A stretch of 64,000 nt of DNA from DASVNK01 sp036383895 (lineage in GTDB: Bacteria > Verrucomicrobiota > Verrucomicrobiia > Limisphaerales > SXQI01). The stretch covers positions 62,001 through 126,000 of the forward strand of contig DASVNK010000025.1 in NCBI GenBank assembly GCA_036383895.1. The letters run 5' to 3'. The notes beneath the pieces were generated by a model. It was not told where the DNA came from and made no database searches. It saw nothing but the letters and a program-made list of their open reading frames with translations. The first letter of the stretch is position 1; every line of letters starts with the position of its first letter. Position numbers and translations under genes: made by a program. This document shows, piece after piece, positions 54,243 to 63,324 of this stretch.

Positions 54243-55538
54243 TCAATCCCGCTTCACCACGATCTTCGGCTCCCAGCCCTTTCGGTATTCCCGTTTCCAC
54301 AGCTTCTGCGCCGCGGCGTTCTTCTCGATGTGCCCCGTGGTCTGCTCCACCGTCAGCGTCTGGCTCGTCCGCCACGCAATATTTCCGAGATGACAAAGAT
54401 GTGTGCTGATCACCCCTTCGCCGATTTCAGAATTCAGCCGGCCGTTCCGATTCCGAATCGCTTCGAAAAAATTCTCCACGTGGATCCGGTCACCGCCCGG
54501 CGCGTCGTGTTGCTCGAGCTGCTTGCCCTTGATGTCGAACACGCGATACCCGCCCCCGTGCAATTCCATCGTCCCGCCTTCGCCATAAAACGTCACGAAC
54601 GGCAGCTTCTCGTTCGCCCGCGGATGACAACTACTCCAATCCCACGTAATGCCGACCTTCCCAAAATCATACGCTGCCACACCCGTATCCGGCGTCTCCT
54701 GGTCGTCGTAAAAATGGTACCGGTTCCCCTCGCAACTCACCCGGCTCGGGAAAGCCACGCCTAATCCCCAGCGCGCAACGTCCAGCGCGTGAATGCCGTT
54801 GTTGCCCAATTCCCCGTTGCCCCAGTGCCATTGCCAATGCCAGTTGTAGTGCACCAGATTGTCCTTGTACGGACGGTCCGGCGCCGGCCCTTGCCACAAT
54901 GCGTAATCCAGGTGTGCCGGAACTGGCGCTGCCTGTCCGCGCCCAATCGATGTCCGCGAATTGTTATACCAGCACCGCGCATATCGAAGCTGCCCGATCG
55001 CTCCCTCGCGCAATTTGTTGATCGCTTCGATCATCCCGGGCCAGCTTCGGCGTTGGTTGCCCATCTGCACCTTCAGGCGCGCGTTCTGCCGCGCCACTCG
55101 CACCATCATCTCCCCTTCCCACGGATTATGGCACGCCGGCTTTTCCACGTACACGTGCTTCCCAGCCTGGCACGCCATGATCGTCGCCGGCCCGTGCCAA
55201 TGATTCGGCGCAGCCACAAAAAGCGCGTCAACGTTCCGGTCATCCAAAATCCGCCGCACATCCGTCTCCGGCCGCACCGGTGTCTGTTGCTTTTCGGAAA
55301 CGATCTTCTGCGCCCGCGCGATTCGTTCCTGGTCCACGTCGCAGACGTAAACAATCTCCGTGTTCGAAATATCCAATCCCGCGCGCACCAAATCTAAACC
55401 GCGCCCCAGCCCCATCACCGCAATCCGCATCCGATTGCCCGGCCCTTGCGCTCGCGTGAACTGCCCCGCCGCTCCGTAAAACGCCAGCCCCGCCGCTAAC
55501 TTTCCGCTTTGTTTGATGAACGAACGTCTGTTTGTCAT
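54243..55538 (-). CDS. Tat-exported Gfo/Idh/MocA family oxidoreductase
   Basis: A 431-residue protein with a Tat signal (RRSFIKQSGKLAAGLAFYGAAG). The Rossmann motif VMGLGRGLDLVRAGLD is followed by the EKP motif in VYVEKPACHN. The C-terminal domain keeps GNNGIHALDVARW. These enzymes oxidise or epimerise sugars with bound NADP. Exported versions are numerous in Verrucomicrobia and Planctomycetes. The substrate is unknown. It is convergent with the LamG gene, with a 66-nt gap between the two stops. Confidence 0.93.
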   Translation of the reverse strand: MTNRRSFIKQSGKLAAGLAFYGAAGQFTRAQGPGNRMRIAVMGLGRGLDLVRAGLDISNTEIVYVCDVDQERIARAQKIVSEKQQTPVRPETDVRRILDDRNVDALFVAAPNHWHGPATIMACQAGKHVYVEKPACHNPWEGEMMVRVARQNARLKVQMGNQRRSWPGMIEAINKLREGAIGQLRYARCWYNNSRTSIGRGQAAPVPAHLDYALWQGPAPDRPYKDNLVHYNWHWQWHWGNGELGNNGIHALDVARWGLGVAFPSRVSCEGNRYHFYDDQETPDTGVAAYDFGKVGITWDWSSCHPRANEKLPFVTFYGEGGTMELHGGGYRVFDIKGKQLEQHDAPGGDRIHVENFFEAIRNRNGRLNSEIGEGVISTHLCHLGNIAWRTSQTLTVEQTTGHIEKNAAAQKLWKREYRKGWEPKIVVKRD

Positions 55539-56078
55539 AGCTTCTAATTCAGTTTCCGCGCGAGTTCCTGCCCGTCGCCACGCGTGTTCTTCTCTGTGAA
55601 TATCGGTATCTTAGCTTTCAACTGAAAATGTGAAGCGCAAAATTCATTCTGTTTTCTAAATTGACCTTCGCTCTCTCTTTTGTTAAAAGGTCTGCATGAT
55701 CACGAACAAACTTTCGTGGTCACTCGGATCGTATCCGAACAACAGCTTCGCTCCTTGCGAATCTCCTGTTCGCCGACGTTTCCAGAGTGCCCACCCGTCT
55801 TTTTCACCGACGGAACCGCTACGTACTACACTGGCGCCCTCATTCTGCGAATTTGTGCAATCGCCAGGCCCGACCGTCCTTGTGCGTTTCGCACACCCGG
55901 CTCCCACCCGGCTCACACCCGGCTCACACACAGCTCACACACAGCTCACACACAGAAAACACCCAGCGAAAAATGCGGGATGTTTCTCATGCTCAACGCC
56001 TTGCCGTTAAAACCACACAAAATAAACACCCAAAACCAACAAACAAAAGTCACACCATCGTTTAACCCCCGAATCTTT
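55539..56078. other. 540-bp intergenic region with tandem repeats
   Basis: A divergent region between the oxidoreductase and the PQQ-type gene. The open frame running through it (from 55680) has no protein family pattern and contains the 11-bp tandem repeat. No gene is supported. Confidence 0.55.
55892..55957. repeat. 11-bp tandem repeat, about six units
   Basis: Consecutive 11-bp units: CACACCCGGCT, CCCACCCGGCT, CACACCCGGCT, then CACACACAGCT twice and a degenerate copy. The unit length is one helical turn, so the units could be stacked binding sites, or simple slippage. Confidence 0.75.
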
Positions 56079-57671
56079 ATGTTTTCTTTACGTCAGACCA
56101 TCATGCGCCGTGCCATTCTCATCGCCGCTTCCGTCCTCTCTCTCTCCCTCCCGCTCCTCGCCCGCGCCGCCGACCAGCCTCAATGGGGCCACGCCTGGAC
56201 CCGCAATATGGTTTCACAGGAGAAGAACCTCCCCGCCAGCTTCGACCCCAAGACCGGCGAGAACATCAAGTGGGTCGCCAAGCTCGGCAGCGAATCACAC
56301 TCCACTCCCATCGTCGCCGACGGTCGCGTTTACATCGGCACGAACAACGACGAACCCCGCAACCCCAAACACCAGGGCGATCGTGGCGTGCTCATGTGTT
56401 TCGACGAGAAAACCGGCGCGTTCCTCTGGCAACTCGTCGTCCCAAAACTCTCCGATGAAGATCCCTATTACGACTGGCCCAAGAGCGGCATTTCTTCCTC
56501 CGTCACCGTCCATCGCAAACGCGTTTACGTTGTCAGCAATCGCGCTGAAGTTCTCTGCCTCGATCCCGAAGGCATGGCCAACGGCAACGACGGTCCCTAC
56601 AAAGATGAAGCACGCCATCACGCCGTTCAACCCACCAACGCTCCGCCCACCAACACCATCCCCGTCGATAACACCGATGCCGACATCCTCTGGATTTTCG
56701 ACATGCGCAAAGACGCCGGCATCTGGCCCCACGACGGCGCCCACACCGCGATCCTCGTCGACCGCGAATTCCTCTACGTCAACACCGGCACCGGCGTCGA
56801 CAACACCCACCGCAAAATCCGCACCCCCGAGGCCCCCAGCCTCATCGTCCTTCACAAAAGCACCGGCCGCTTCCTAGCCCGCGACCGCGAAAACATCGCT
56901 CCCAACATTTTCCACAGTACCTGGTCTTCACCCAGCATGGCCCGCATTCACGGAAAGGACGTCATCTTCTTCGCCGGCGGCAACGGCATCCTCTACGCCT
57001 TCGAAGCGCTCATCGATTTCCCGCCGCGCGGTGAAGTCGCCACGCTCAAGAAGATCTGGCAGTTCGATCCCGATCCCGATGCGCCCAAAACCGAAGTCCA
57101 TCGCTACACCCAAAATCGCCGCGAAGGCCCCAGCAACAGCTACGGCATGCCGGTCTATTTCGACCAACACATCTACTTCACCGGCGGCGGCGATCTCTGG
57201 TGGGGCAAAAATGAAGCCTGGCTCAAGTGCATCAATTTCTTCAACCCAACCGGCGGTAACCGCTGGCCCGACGCCGTCCGCACCAACGACATCACCTCCA
57301 CCGCGCTCGTCTGGAATTACCCGCTCGAAAGACACACCATGAGCACCCCCGCCATCACCGGCGACCTCCTCTTCGTTTCCGACACCGGCCGCCTCCTCCA
57401 CTGCGTCGATCGCAAAACCGGTCAGCAACTCTGGACCCACGAACTCAAAGGCGAAATGTGGGCCTCCCCCTACATCGCCGACAACAAAGTCTACCTCGGC
57501 AGCCGCCGCGGCGACCTTTGCATCTTCGAAGCCGCCAAAGAAAAAAAACTCCTCGCCACCATCGACCTCGCCTCCCCCATCAGCGCCACCACCACCGCCG
57601 CGAACGGCACCCTCTACATCGCCACCATGCGCGAACTCTACGCCGTTTCAAACTCTGCCCCACAGAAATAA
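56079..57671 (+). CDS. Exported PQQ-type beta-propeller protein
   Basis: The ATG at 56079 (or 56103) gives 530 (or 522) residues with a signal peptide (RRAILIAASVLSLSLPLLARAAD). Repeated W-strand patterns such as IKWVAKLGSESHSTPIVADGRVYIGT, TGAFLWQLV, STPAITGDLLFVSDTG and TGQQLWTHE belong to the BamB/PQQ-like eight-bladed propeller family. Whether it binds PQQ is not shown; no classical dehydrogenase cysteine pair or catalytic Asp is evident. Common in Verrucomicrobia next to oxidoreductases. The stop overlaps the start of a bidirectional terminator. Confidence 0.9.
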   Translation: MFSLRQTIMRRAILIAASVLSLSLPLLARAADQPQWGHAWTRNMVSQEKNLPASFDPKTGENIKWVAKLGSESHSTPIVADGRVYIGTNNDEPRNPKHQGDRGVLMCFDEKTGAFLWQLVVPKLSDEDPYYDWPKSGISSSVTVHRKRVYVVSNRAEVLCLDPEGMANGNDGPYKDEARHHAVQPTNAPPTNTIPVDNTDADILWIFDMRKDAGIWPHDGAHTAILVDREFLYVNTGTGVDNTHRKIRTPEAPSLIVLHKSTGRFLARDRENIAPNIFHSTWSSPSMARIHGKDVIFFAGGNGILYAFEALIDFPPRGEVATLKKIWQFDPDPDAPKTEVHRYTQNRREGPSNSYGMPVYFDQHIYFTGGGDLWWGKNEAWLKCINFFNPTGGNRWPDAVRTNDITSTALVWNYPLERHTMSTPAITGDLLFVSDTGRLLHCVDRKTGQQLWTHELKGEMWASPYIADNKVYLGSRRGDLCIFEAAKEKKLLATIDLASPISATTTAANGTLYIATMRELYAVSNSAPQK

Positions 57672-57700
57672 AAAAGCGCCTCATCACTGAAGCGCTTTAA
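57671..57700. terminator. Bidirectional terminator between the PQQ-type and prepilin genes
   Basis: AAAGCGC (57673-57679) pairs with GCGCTTT (57692-57698). A longer T-tract lies on the minus strand, serving the prepilin gene. It begins at the last base of the PQQ-type stop codon. Confidence 0.75.
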
Positions 57701-57719
57701 AACTCGTTGTGAATTCAGA

Positions 57720-58586
57720 TCACGGATCGAGTCTGCGCTCATCCGCAGGATTCACCGTCCAATCCGGGATCGTCGGCGAATCACCACTCCGCGGCGAGTG
57801 CGGGCGGTTATCCAAATTCCACCGCGCTCGCCACTGATCGTTCTTCGGATCAACCACCAACCGGCGCAGGACTGATTCAGCGTGCCCATCTGTGAACATG
57901 ATCACGGTCCGAAAATTATGCCGATTCGCGGGACGCTCGACTGGGTTCTGTGGATCGACGTTTGCATCGAAACTCCCGACCGTCGCCTTCGCCTGGCCGT
58001 CCCCAGCTTTCGAATCCGCTAGCATGATCATCTCTGACGGAGCACGCACGGCCGAGTCTTTCACTTTCGGCACGCTGGGCACATCCACATCGCCACCCAA
58101 GCCAAGGTGCGGCGAAGCTCCCGGGGAATTCAAACCCCAATCGTTATACCCGACTGAAAACAAAGACGTTTCTTTGATCGCGTAAGGATCAATCTTGCCA
58201 TCTAGCCCAGCTCGTCCCCCCAGCGTCTTATTGGAATTCGTGCTCCACCATGTCGTAGGGCTCGCCGCCGAACAATTGAACACAGCCCGGTTCGTACCCA
58301 TTTCACCGAGCAACCGCACCGGCCAAACATAATAAAATCCACCGTTAACCTTCAGACACCCCGGATATGCCTCATTGCTCGTCACATACATGATCGTCGC
58401 CAATCCCATCTGCTTCTGGTTATTCAGACACGCCGTCATCTTTGCCTTCGCCTTCGCCTTCGCCAGAGCGGGCAAAAGCATCCCCGCGAGAATCGCGATG
58501 ATCGCGATCACCACGAGCAACTCGATCAATGTGAACGCGCCAATCCTATTAAGCGCCAATCGTGTGGGAAACTCCTCGTTCTTCAT
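57720..58586 (-). CDS. Type II secretion/pilin-like protein with prepilin N-terminus (DUF1559-like)
   Basis: The ATG at 58586 (MKNEEFPTRLALN) is chosen; the open frame reaches 58652. It carries a prepilin motif GAFTLIELLVVIAIIAILAG followed by AKAKAKAKMTACLNNQKQ. A Gly-Phe-type cleavage site and the hydrophobic helix mark pseudopilins. The C-terminal domain has FTDGHAESV and DPKNDQW, the H-x-G/DGH pattern of the verrucomicrobial/planctomycete DUF1559-type major-pseudopilin-like family, which is usually highly multi-copy. It would be processed by a prepilin peptidase elsewhere. Confidence 0.92.
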   Translation of the reverse strand: MKNEEFPTRLALNRIGAFTLIELLVVIAIIAILAGMLLPALAKAKAKAKMTACLNNQKQMGLATIMYVTSNEAYPGCLKVNGGFYYVWPVRLLGEMGTNRAVFNCSAASPTTWWSTNSNKTLGGRAGLDGKIDPYAIKETSLFSVGYNDWGLNSPGASPHLGLGGDVDVPSVPKVKDSAVRAPSEMIMLADSKAGDGQAKATVGSFDANVDPQNPVERPANRHNFRTVIMFTDGHAESVLRRLVVDPKNDQWRARWNLDNRPHSPRSGDSPTIPDWTVNPADERRLDP

Positions 58587-58658
58587 GCGTTCGGGTCCTG
58601 TAATACTATCGGAATCATTGCCAAATCTGCAATGGCCATTTTCCCCGCACACCGCGCC

Positions 58659-59972
58659 TCAAAGCCGAAATCCAGGCAGCGTCTCGTTTAAGATCTCTCT
58701 TATCGTCCGCTTTTCCGCCCCGCTCAGGTGCCCGAATTCCGCATCGCTCTCAGTCAGACGAGCGCGCAATTCGCCGAGGATCCTCGCTTTAACCAGTTCC
58801 GGCAACGCCCCGAAAAGCTCCGAGTGAATCATGTAGCTGCACCGAAATTCGAAGAGGCTTTCCTCCAGGTCGAATTCTCTCAGCGACGCGCTCGCTTTCC
58901 CGGCTCTTCGAAAATCCGAGATGAAACCTCGATCACCCTTAATCCCTCCCTCCGGCAACGCCGCCTCATCCGCAAACAAAATATAGCGCACCAACTCCCG
59001 CGCATGCCGATCCAACTCCGTCTCCTGCTCCCGTGTCAATTTCCCTCCCCCGTGCGCATAAGTCCGCGCCACGTACCCGGCCTGCAACACTCGATTCACA
59101 AACCCCGCTTGATGCTCATGCACTAACTGTGGAAGAATATCGCTGCTCGCCACCAAATACTTCCCGTAAGAAAACCGCTCGCCCGGCGTGATGACATCCT
59201 TCGTTATCTCGCCATTCACCATCCGCCCAATAGCGTTCGCCCAATGATTCGTCAGCCCATGTTCTCCCGTGAGATACCACCCGCCAAACCGGTCGCTCAG
59301 CGGAATATCATGTCCCGTCCGATCCACCCGAAACGCATCCAAACTCCCTCCCCGCGACCCCGGCACCACCGACTTAATATTAATCCCCGGCACATAACCG
59401 GTCTCTGATCCCGAATGACAATTCATACACCGCCGCGACCGCTCCACAACCAGCGCGGATGGTGGTGCGAGGCTCCGTCCGAGCTTTCCGTCGTCCACGC
59501 GAGCCACATTGCCCTTCGGAATATCGAGGATATAGAAAATCCCCCCAATCTCCGGATCAATGGAAACAATCTCAATCTTCCCCCCCGGAATGAACCCAAG
59601 ATAAGTATCCTCGTTGAAATAAAGAGCGCGCGGATTGCTCGGCGTAATCAAACTGAGCTGCAAACTCGTCGTCGAAAAAACCAGCATCTGCGAACTCGCC
59701 GGAATTTCCAAAGCCTTCAGCAAGCTGCCAAGAAACGCCTTTTCGCCCGATCGATCCAACTCCACCCGCCCCGCTTCAATCTCCTTCTGCAACCGCCCAA
59801 ACCGGTCCTTCGTCTCGCGCGAATAGTAAAAATGCGGCGCCGCCTCCAAGTCCATTTCCCGCAGCACCCGCAACGAATCGTTCGCCGACCCAACCGCCAG
59901 CAACACACTCAAAATGGCACCGCAGGAAAACACGCCCGGACAATACGCCAATTCACCCCCGCGAGAAAGCAT
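58659..59972 (-). CDS. Exported mono-heme c-type protein
   Basis: A 437-residue protein with a signal-like N-terminus (GVFSCGAILSVLLAVGSA) and one c-type heme motif CMNCH near residue 183. Strand-rich segments before it (LVFSTTSLQLSLITPSNPRA) and a His/Gly-rich helical region after it are of no family I can name with certainty. It starts 10 nt after the stop of the metal-permease gene, so it is probably the last gene of that operon. A periplasmic redox partner or metal-reductase role would be consistent but is speculation. Confidence 0.78.
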   Translation of the reverse strand: MLSRGGELAYCPGVFSCGAILSVLLAVGSANDSLRVLREMDLEAAPHFYYSRETKDRFGRLQKEIEAGRVELDRSGEKAFLGSLLKALEIPASSQMLVFSTTSLQLSLITPSNPRALYFNEDTYLGFIPGGKIEIVSIDPEIGGIFYILDIPKGNVARVDDGKLGRSLAPPSALVVERSRRCMNCHSGSETGYVPGINIKSVVPGSRGGSLDAFRVDRTGHDIPLSDRFGGWYLTGEHGLTNHWANAIGRMVNGEITKDVITPGERFSYGKYLVASSDILPQLVHEHQAGFVNRVLQAGYVARTYAHGGGKLTREQETELDRHARELVRYILFADEAALPEGGIKGDRGFISDFRRAGKASASLREFDLEESLFEFRCSYMIHSELFGALPELVKARILGELRARLTESDAEFGHLSGAEKRTIREILNETLPGFRL

Positions 59973-59981
59973 TTCGAAACC

Positions 59982-60983
59982 TTAGGCCGGTTTCACAGAA
60001 ACGCCGTTCTCAATGACCGGCTCGCCCGACGTGAAGAATTTGTGAAAAGCCCGCCGAAGCAACCCTTGCGATGGACTAAAAATCCACGCCAACACAAACA
60101 ATCCCGTCGCAGCCACCACAATCGCCGCCGCCATCGAACATTCCAACCAATACGCCAGATGCACCCCAATCACGCTCGAGACCGCGCAATGCACCACCGT
60201 CATCAGCATGATCACCCCCAGCCGATTCGTGAGCAGTCGCGCCGTCGCCCCCGGAAGAATCAGCATCGCAATCACCAAAATCGCACCCACCGATTCAAAC
60301 GCGCTCACCACCACCACCGACAACCACGACATCAAACCATAATGCATCGCCGTCGCATTGATCCCCATCGACGACGCCAATCCCGGATCGAACGAACTCA
60401 CGAGCAGTTCTTTATAAAAAACGCCAATCAGGAGAACAGTCATCACCAGCACGCCGCCCATCCGAACCACCGAAGTTGGGCCCAGCGCCTTGCCAGCGAT
60501 GGTCGCGCTTTCTTCCAGAGGCACGGTTCCAATCTCACCATACAAAACACATTCCTGGTCGAGATCCACCTGCCCCGCAAACACGCTGATCAAAATCACT
60601 CCAATCGCGAACAAACTCGTGAACGCAATCCCAATCGCCGCGTCCTGTTTTATGCGTGAGTTCCGATGAATCGCCTCGATGATCACCGTCGTCACGACCC
60701 CCGCCAGCAACGCGCCCACAAACATCGCCGCCGACCCGCGACTTCCCGAAACCAAGAACGCAATCGCGATTCCCGGCAGCACGCTGTGGCTGATCGCATC
60801 ACCCACCAGCGCCATTCGCCGCAGCATCAAATAATTTCCCACCAACCCGCACGCGCTCCCCACAAAGAATCCCATCAGCACCTGCCAAAAACCCATCGGC
60901 GTCGCCGGGTCTGCGGAAAACCCGCCCTGCCATGGCGCAAGCACCACGTCGGCCCAACTGAATGTTGGAATCAAATCTGGCAT
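59982..60983 (-). CDS. Metal ABC transporter permease (ABC-3 family)
   Basis: A 333-residue permease of the Zn/Mn/Fe type with about eight helices. Family segments: RRMALVGDAISHSVLPGIAIAF, VYKELLVSSFDPGLASSMG-like (here FYKELLVSSFDPGLASSMG) and AILVIAMLILPGATARLL. It starts 1 nt after the stop of the larger permease gene, so the two are probably translated together and form a hetero-dimeric membrane channel served by the upstream ATPase. Confidence 0.94.
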   Translation of the reverse strand: MPDLIPTFSWADVVLAPWQGGFSADPATPMGFWQVLMGFFVGSACGLVGNYLMLRRMALVGDAISHSVLPGIAIAFLVSGSRGSAAMFVGALLAGVVTTVIIEAIHRNSRIKQDAAIGIAFTSLFAIGVILISVFAGQVDLDQECVLYGEIGTVPLEESATIAGKALGPTSVVRMGGVLVMTVLLIGVFYKELLVSSFDPGLASSMGINATAMHYGLMSWLSVVVVSAFESVGAILVIAMLILPGATARLLTNRLGVIMLMTVVHCAVSSVIGVHLAYWLECSMAAAIVVAATGLFVLAWIFSPSQGLLRRAFHKFFTSGEPVIENGVSVKPA

Positions 60984-60984
60984 A

Positions 60985-62496
60985 CTAGTTCCCGTATCCT
61001 GTCGCTCCGACGCGCTCCGGAGCCGCCGCCGCTTTGCGAATATCCGCCACGCTCGGAATCACCCGCCCGTGCGGATCTTTCTGCGCGAAATCCAACCGCC
61101 GTTCCAACTCACGCACCACATCCTCCCCGAGCACATGCTCGATCTTCTCCGCGTCTTCATGCACGTGGTCCACCGCAATCTGCGCCGCATTCGTGAGATA
61201 AAGTTCCCAAAGCCGATGGTTCCGCACGATCGCCATCGCCCGCTGCATCCCGTCCGGCGTGAGATACATCGTGTCCTCGTTTAACGTCGCCTGCCCGTGC
61301 GCCCGCAAATTCGCCGCTTGCTGTCGCGCCTCCTCAATCGTCTCCCGCCGCCGCTCCGCAAGTTCCGCCAGCGTCACTCCTTCTCCATGGAAATTCCGCG
61401 CTTCAAGCACATGGAAGATCGATTTCAACGTATTCTCCCGCTTCGTCCGATGCGCCCGCGAACGATGCATCCACCACCTCACCACCACCCCATGCTTCGG
61501 CCCGAACAAAAACGCTCCCACGAAAACCGCACTCGCCCCAAGCACCATAAACGGCCCCGTCGGCAGGTTCGGACGCAAAAACGAAAAGAATGCCCCACAC
61601 GCCCCCGCGAAAATCCCGAACACCGACGCCAGCACCAGCAACCGATGCATCCGATCCGTCAGCATATAAGCCGCCGCCGCCGGCGTAATCAGCATCGCCG
61701 ACACCAACACCACTCCCACCGCTTGCAACGAAATCACCACCGAGAATGCCAGCAGCAACATCAGAGCGTAATGAAACACCCGCACCGGAAATCCCGTCGC
61801 CCTCGCAAATCCCGCATCAAAACTCGTCACCAAAAATCCCTTATAGAAAATCGTGATCGCCGCCACCGACAAGGCCGTCACCGCGCTCATCAGCTTCACA
61901 TCTTCCAAACTGATCGCCGCCGCCTGCCCGAATAAATATTTATCCACACCGCTTTTATTCGCCGTCTCCAGCCGCTGGATGATCGTGATCAGCACCATCC
62001 CCGCCGCAAAAAACGCCGCCAGCACCAACCCGAGCGCCGTGTCCTCCTTCAGCAACGTCGTTTCCTTGATCAAATTCACAACCACCGCTCCCAACAATCC
62101 CGCGATCGTCGCCCCAATAAAAATCGCCACCGGATCCTTCGTCATGTTCCACATGAAGCCCAGCGCCACGCCCGGCAACACCGCATGCGACAGCGAATCC
62201 CCCACCAACGCCATCTTCCGCACCACGAGAAATCCACCCAGCAACCCGCAGTTAATCCCCAGCAAAATCGACCCCACCAACGCATACCTCAGCGCCGGAT
62301 CACGAAACGTAAAAAAACGCACCACCTGCTCCCCAAACGTCGTCTCACTAATCTCCCCAATCCGCACCGCCCAGACGTTCTGCGTCGCAAAACAAAGCAG
62401 AATTAACCAAAGAGGCACAGAGGACACAGAGAAGAAGGAAAAAGCTCTTCCTCCTCCTCTCTCCGTGCTCTCTGTGCCTCTGTGGTAAACTCCCAT
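60985..62496 (-). CDS. Metal ABC permease fused to a DtxR/MntR-like C-terminal domain
   Basis: The 503-residue frame holds an ABC-3 permease (about 65-345; KMALVGDSLSHAVLPGVALGF, GFLVTSFDAGFARATGFP, VGVVLVSAMLITPAAAAYML) followed by a cytoplasmic region (about 370-503): winged-helix-like helices, then LTPDGMQRAMAIVRNHRLWELYL and AAQIAVDHVHEDAEKIEHVLGEDVVREL, the dimerisation and metal-binding part of MntR/IdeR. A DHVHEDAEKIEH His/Glu cluster can bind Mn or Fe. The first 40 residues come from a dispersed repeat, so a GTG start at 62367 (MRIGEISETTF) is more likely. It overlaps an operon with ATPase and second permease. Confidence 0.92.
   Translation of the reverse strand: MGVYHRGTESTERGGGRAFSFFSVSSVPLWLILLCFATQNVWAVRIGEISETTFGEQVVRFFTFRDPALRYALVGSILLGINCGLLGGFLVVRKMALVGDSLSHAVLPGVALGFMWNMTKDPVAIFIGATIAGLLGAVVVNLIKETTLLKEDTALGLVLAAFFAAGMVLITIIQRLETANKSGVDKYLFGQAAAISLEDVKLMSAVTALSVAAITIFYKGFLVTSFDAGFARATGFPVRVFHYALMLLLAFSVVISLQAVGVVLVSAMLITPAAAAYMLTDRMHRLLVLASVFGIFAGACGAFFSFLRPNLPTGPFMVLGASAVFVGAFLFGPKHGVVVRWWMHRSRAHRTKRENTLKSIFHVLEARNFHGEGVTLAELAERRRETIEEARQQAANLRAHGQATLNEDTMYLTPDGMQRAMAIVRNHRLWELYLTNAAQIAVDHVHEDAEKIEHVLGEDVVRELERRLDFAQKDPHGRVIPSVADIRKAAAAPERVGATGYGN
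62407..62485. repeat. CACAGAG-type inverted repeat at the permease 5' end
   Basis: AGAGGCACAGAG (62411-62422) pairs with CTCTGTGCCTCT (62470-62481), with further complementary bases on both sides and a pyrimidine/purine-rich loop. A dispersed repeat of this type is known from many environmental genomes. Here it lies inside or just before the permease reading frame. Confidence 0.75.
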
Positions 62497-62540
62497 TCTG
62501 TCTTACTTGGTATTTGGCATTTGGCTTTTGGTCATTCTCC

Positions 62541-63323
62541 CTATCCCCGTTGTCTCACCGCCTCCGCCACCTCCGACAAAATCGTCAAACGCCCGCCGTA
62601 AGTCTCCTGCAGCAGCTCATACGTGAACACCTGCTCCGTCGGACCAAACGCCACCACGCGCATGTTCAACAACAACAGCATGTCGAAATAATTTCGCGCG
62701 GTCGGCAAATCGTGATGCACCACCATCAACGTCTTGCCGCGATCCTTCAGCTCATGCAGCAGCGCAATGATCGCCGCCTCCGTCGCCGCATCCACGCCGG
62801 CGAACGGCTCATCCATGAAATACAAATCACTCTCCTGCGCCAACGCCCGCGCCAGAAACACCCGCTGTTGCTGCCCGCCGCTCAAGTTCGCGATCTGCCG
62901 ATTCGCAAATGGCAGCATCTTCACCTTCTCCAAACATTCGCGCGCAATCTCTTTATCCCGCGCTGCCGGTCGTTTGATCATTCCCAAATGCCCGTAGCGC
63001 CCCATCAACACCACATCCATTACCGTCACTGGAAAATCCCAGTCCACCGATTCCCGCTGCGGCACGTAACCCACCCGTTTCAAATTCTTCCGCGCCGGAA
63101 CTCCACCGATTTTCACCCACCCGCTCGATACCGGCACCAACCCCAGCGCCGCCTTGATCAACGTCGATTTCCCCGCACCGTTCGGCCCCACAATCCCCAC
63201 CAGCTTCCCCTTCGGCACCACCAAATCGATGCCCCAAAGCACCGGCTTCCGGTGATACGCCACCGTCAAATCGTGCACCTCCAGCGGCGGCGAATCATCA
63301 AAGTTCACTTGCTTCACTTCCAT
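62541..63323 (-). CDS. Metal ABC transporter ATP-binding protein
   Basis: A 260-residue ATPase of the MntB/ZnuC type. Walker A GPNGAGKSTLIKAALG, ABC signature NLSGGQQQRVFLARAL, Walker B DLYFMDEPFAGVD and the H-loop VVHHD are complete. It powers uptake of Mn, Zn or Fe by the permeases encoded downstream. Its start follows the porin stop by 1 nt. The solute-binding protein gene is not in the window and may lie beyond the right edge. Confidence 0.95.
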   Translation of the reverse strand: MEVKQVNFDDSPPLEVHDLTVAYHRKPVLWGIDLVVPKGKLVGIVGPNGAGKSTLIKAALGLVPVSSGWVKIGGVPARKNLKRVGYVPQRESVDWDFPVTVMDVVLMGRYGHLGMIKRPAARDKEIARECLEKVKMLPFANRQIANLSGGQQQRVFLARALAQESDLYFMDEPFAGVDAATEAAIIALLHELKDRGKTLMVVHHDLPTARNYFDMLLLLNMRVVAFGPTEQVFTYELLQETYGGRLTILSEVAEAVRQRG

Positions 63324-63324
63324 A

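Noticed and set aside
55680..56078. N-terminal extension of the PQQ-type protein
   Set aside because: It contains the tandem repeat translation and has no signal or domain; the methionine at 56079 begins a proper signal peptide.
59415..60659. 414-codon plus-strand frame, Arg/His/Gln-rich
   Set aside because: Antisense to the heme protein and the permease; no family signature.
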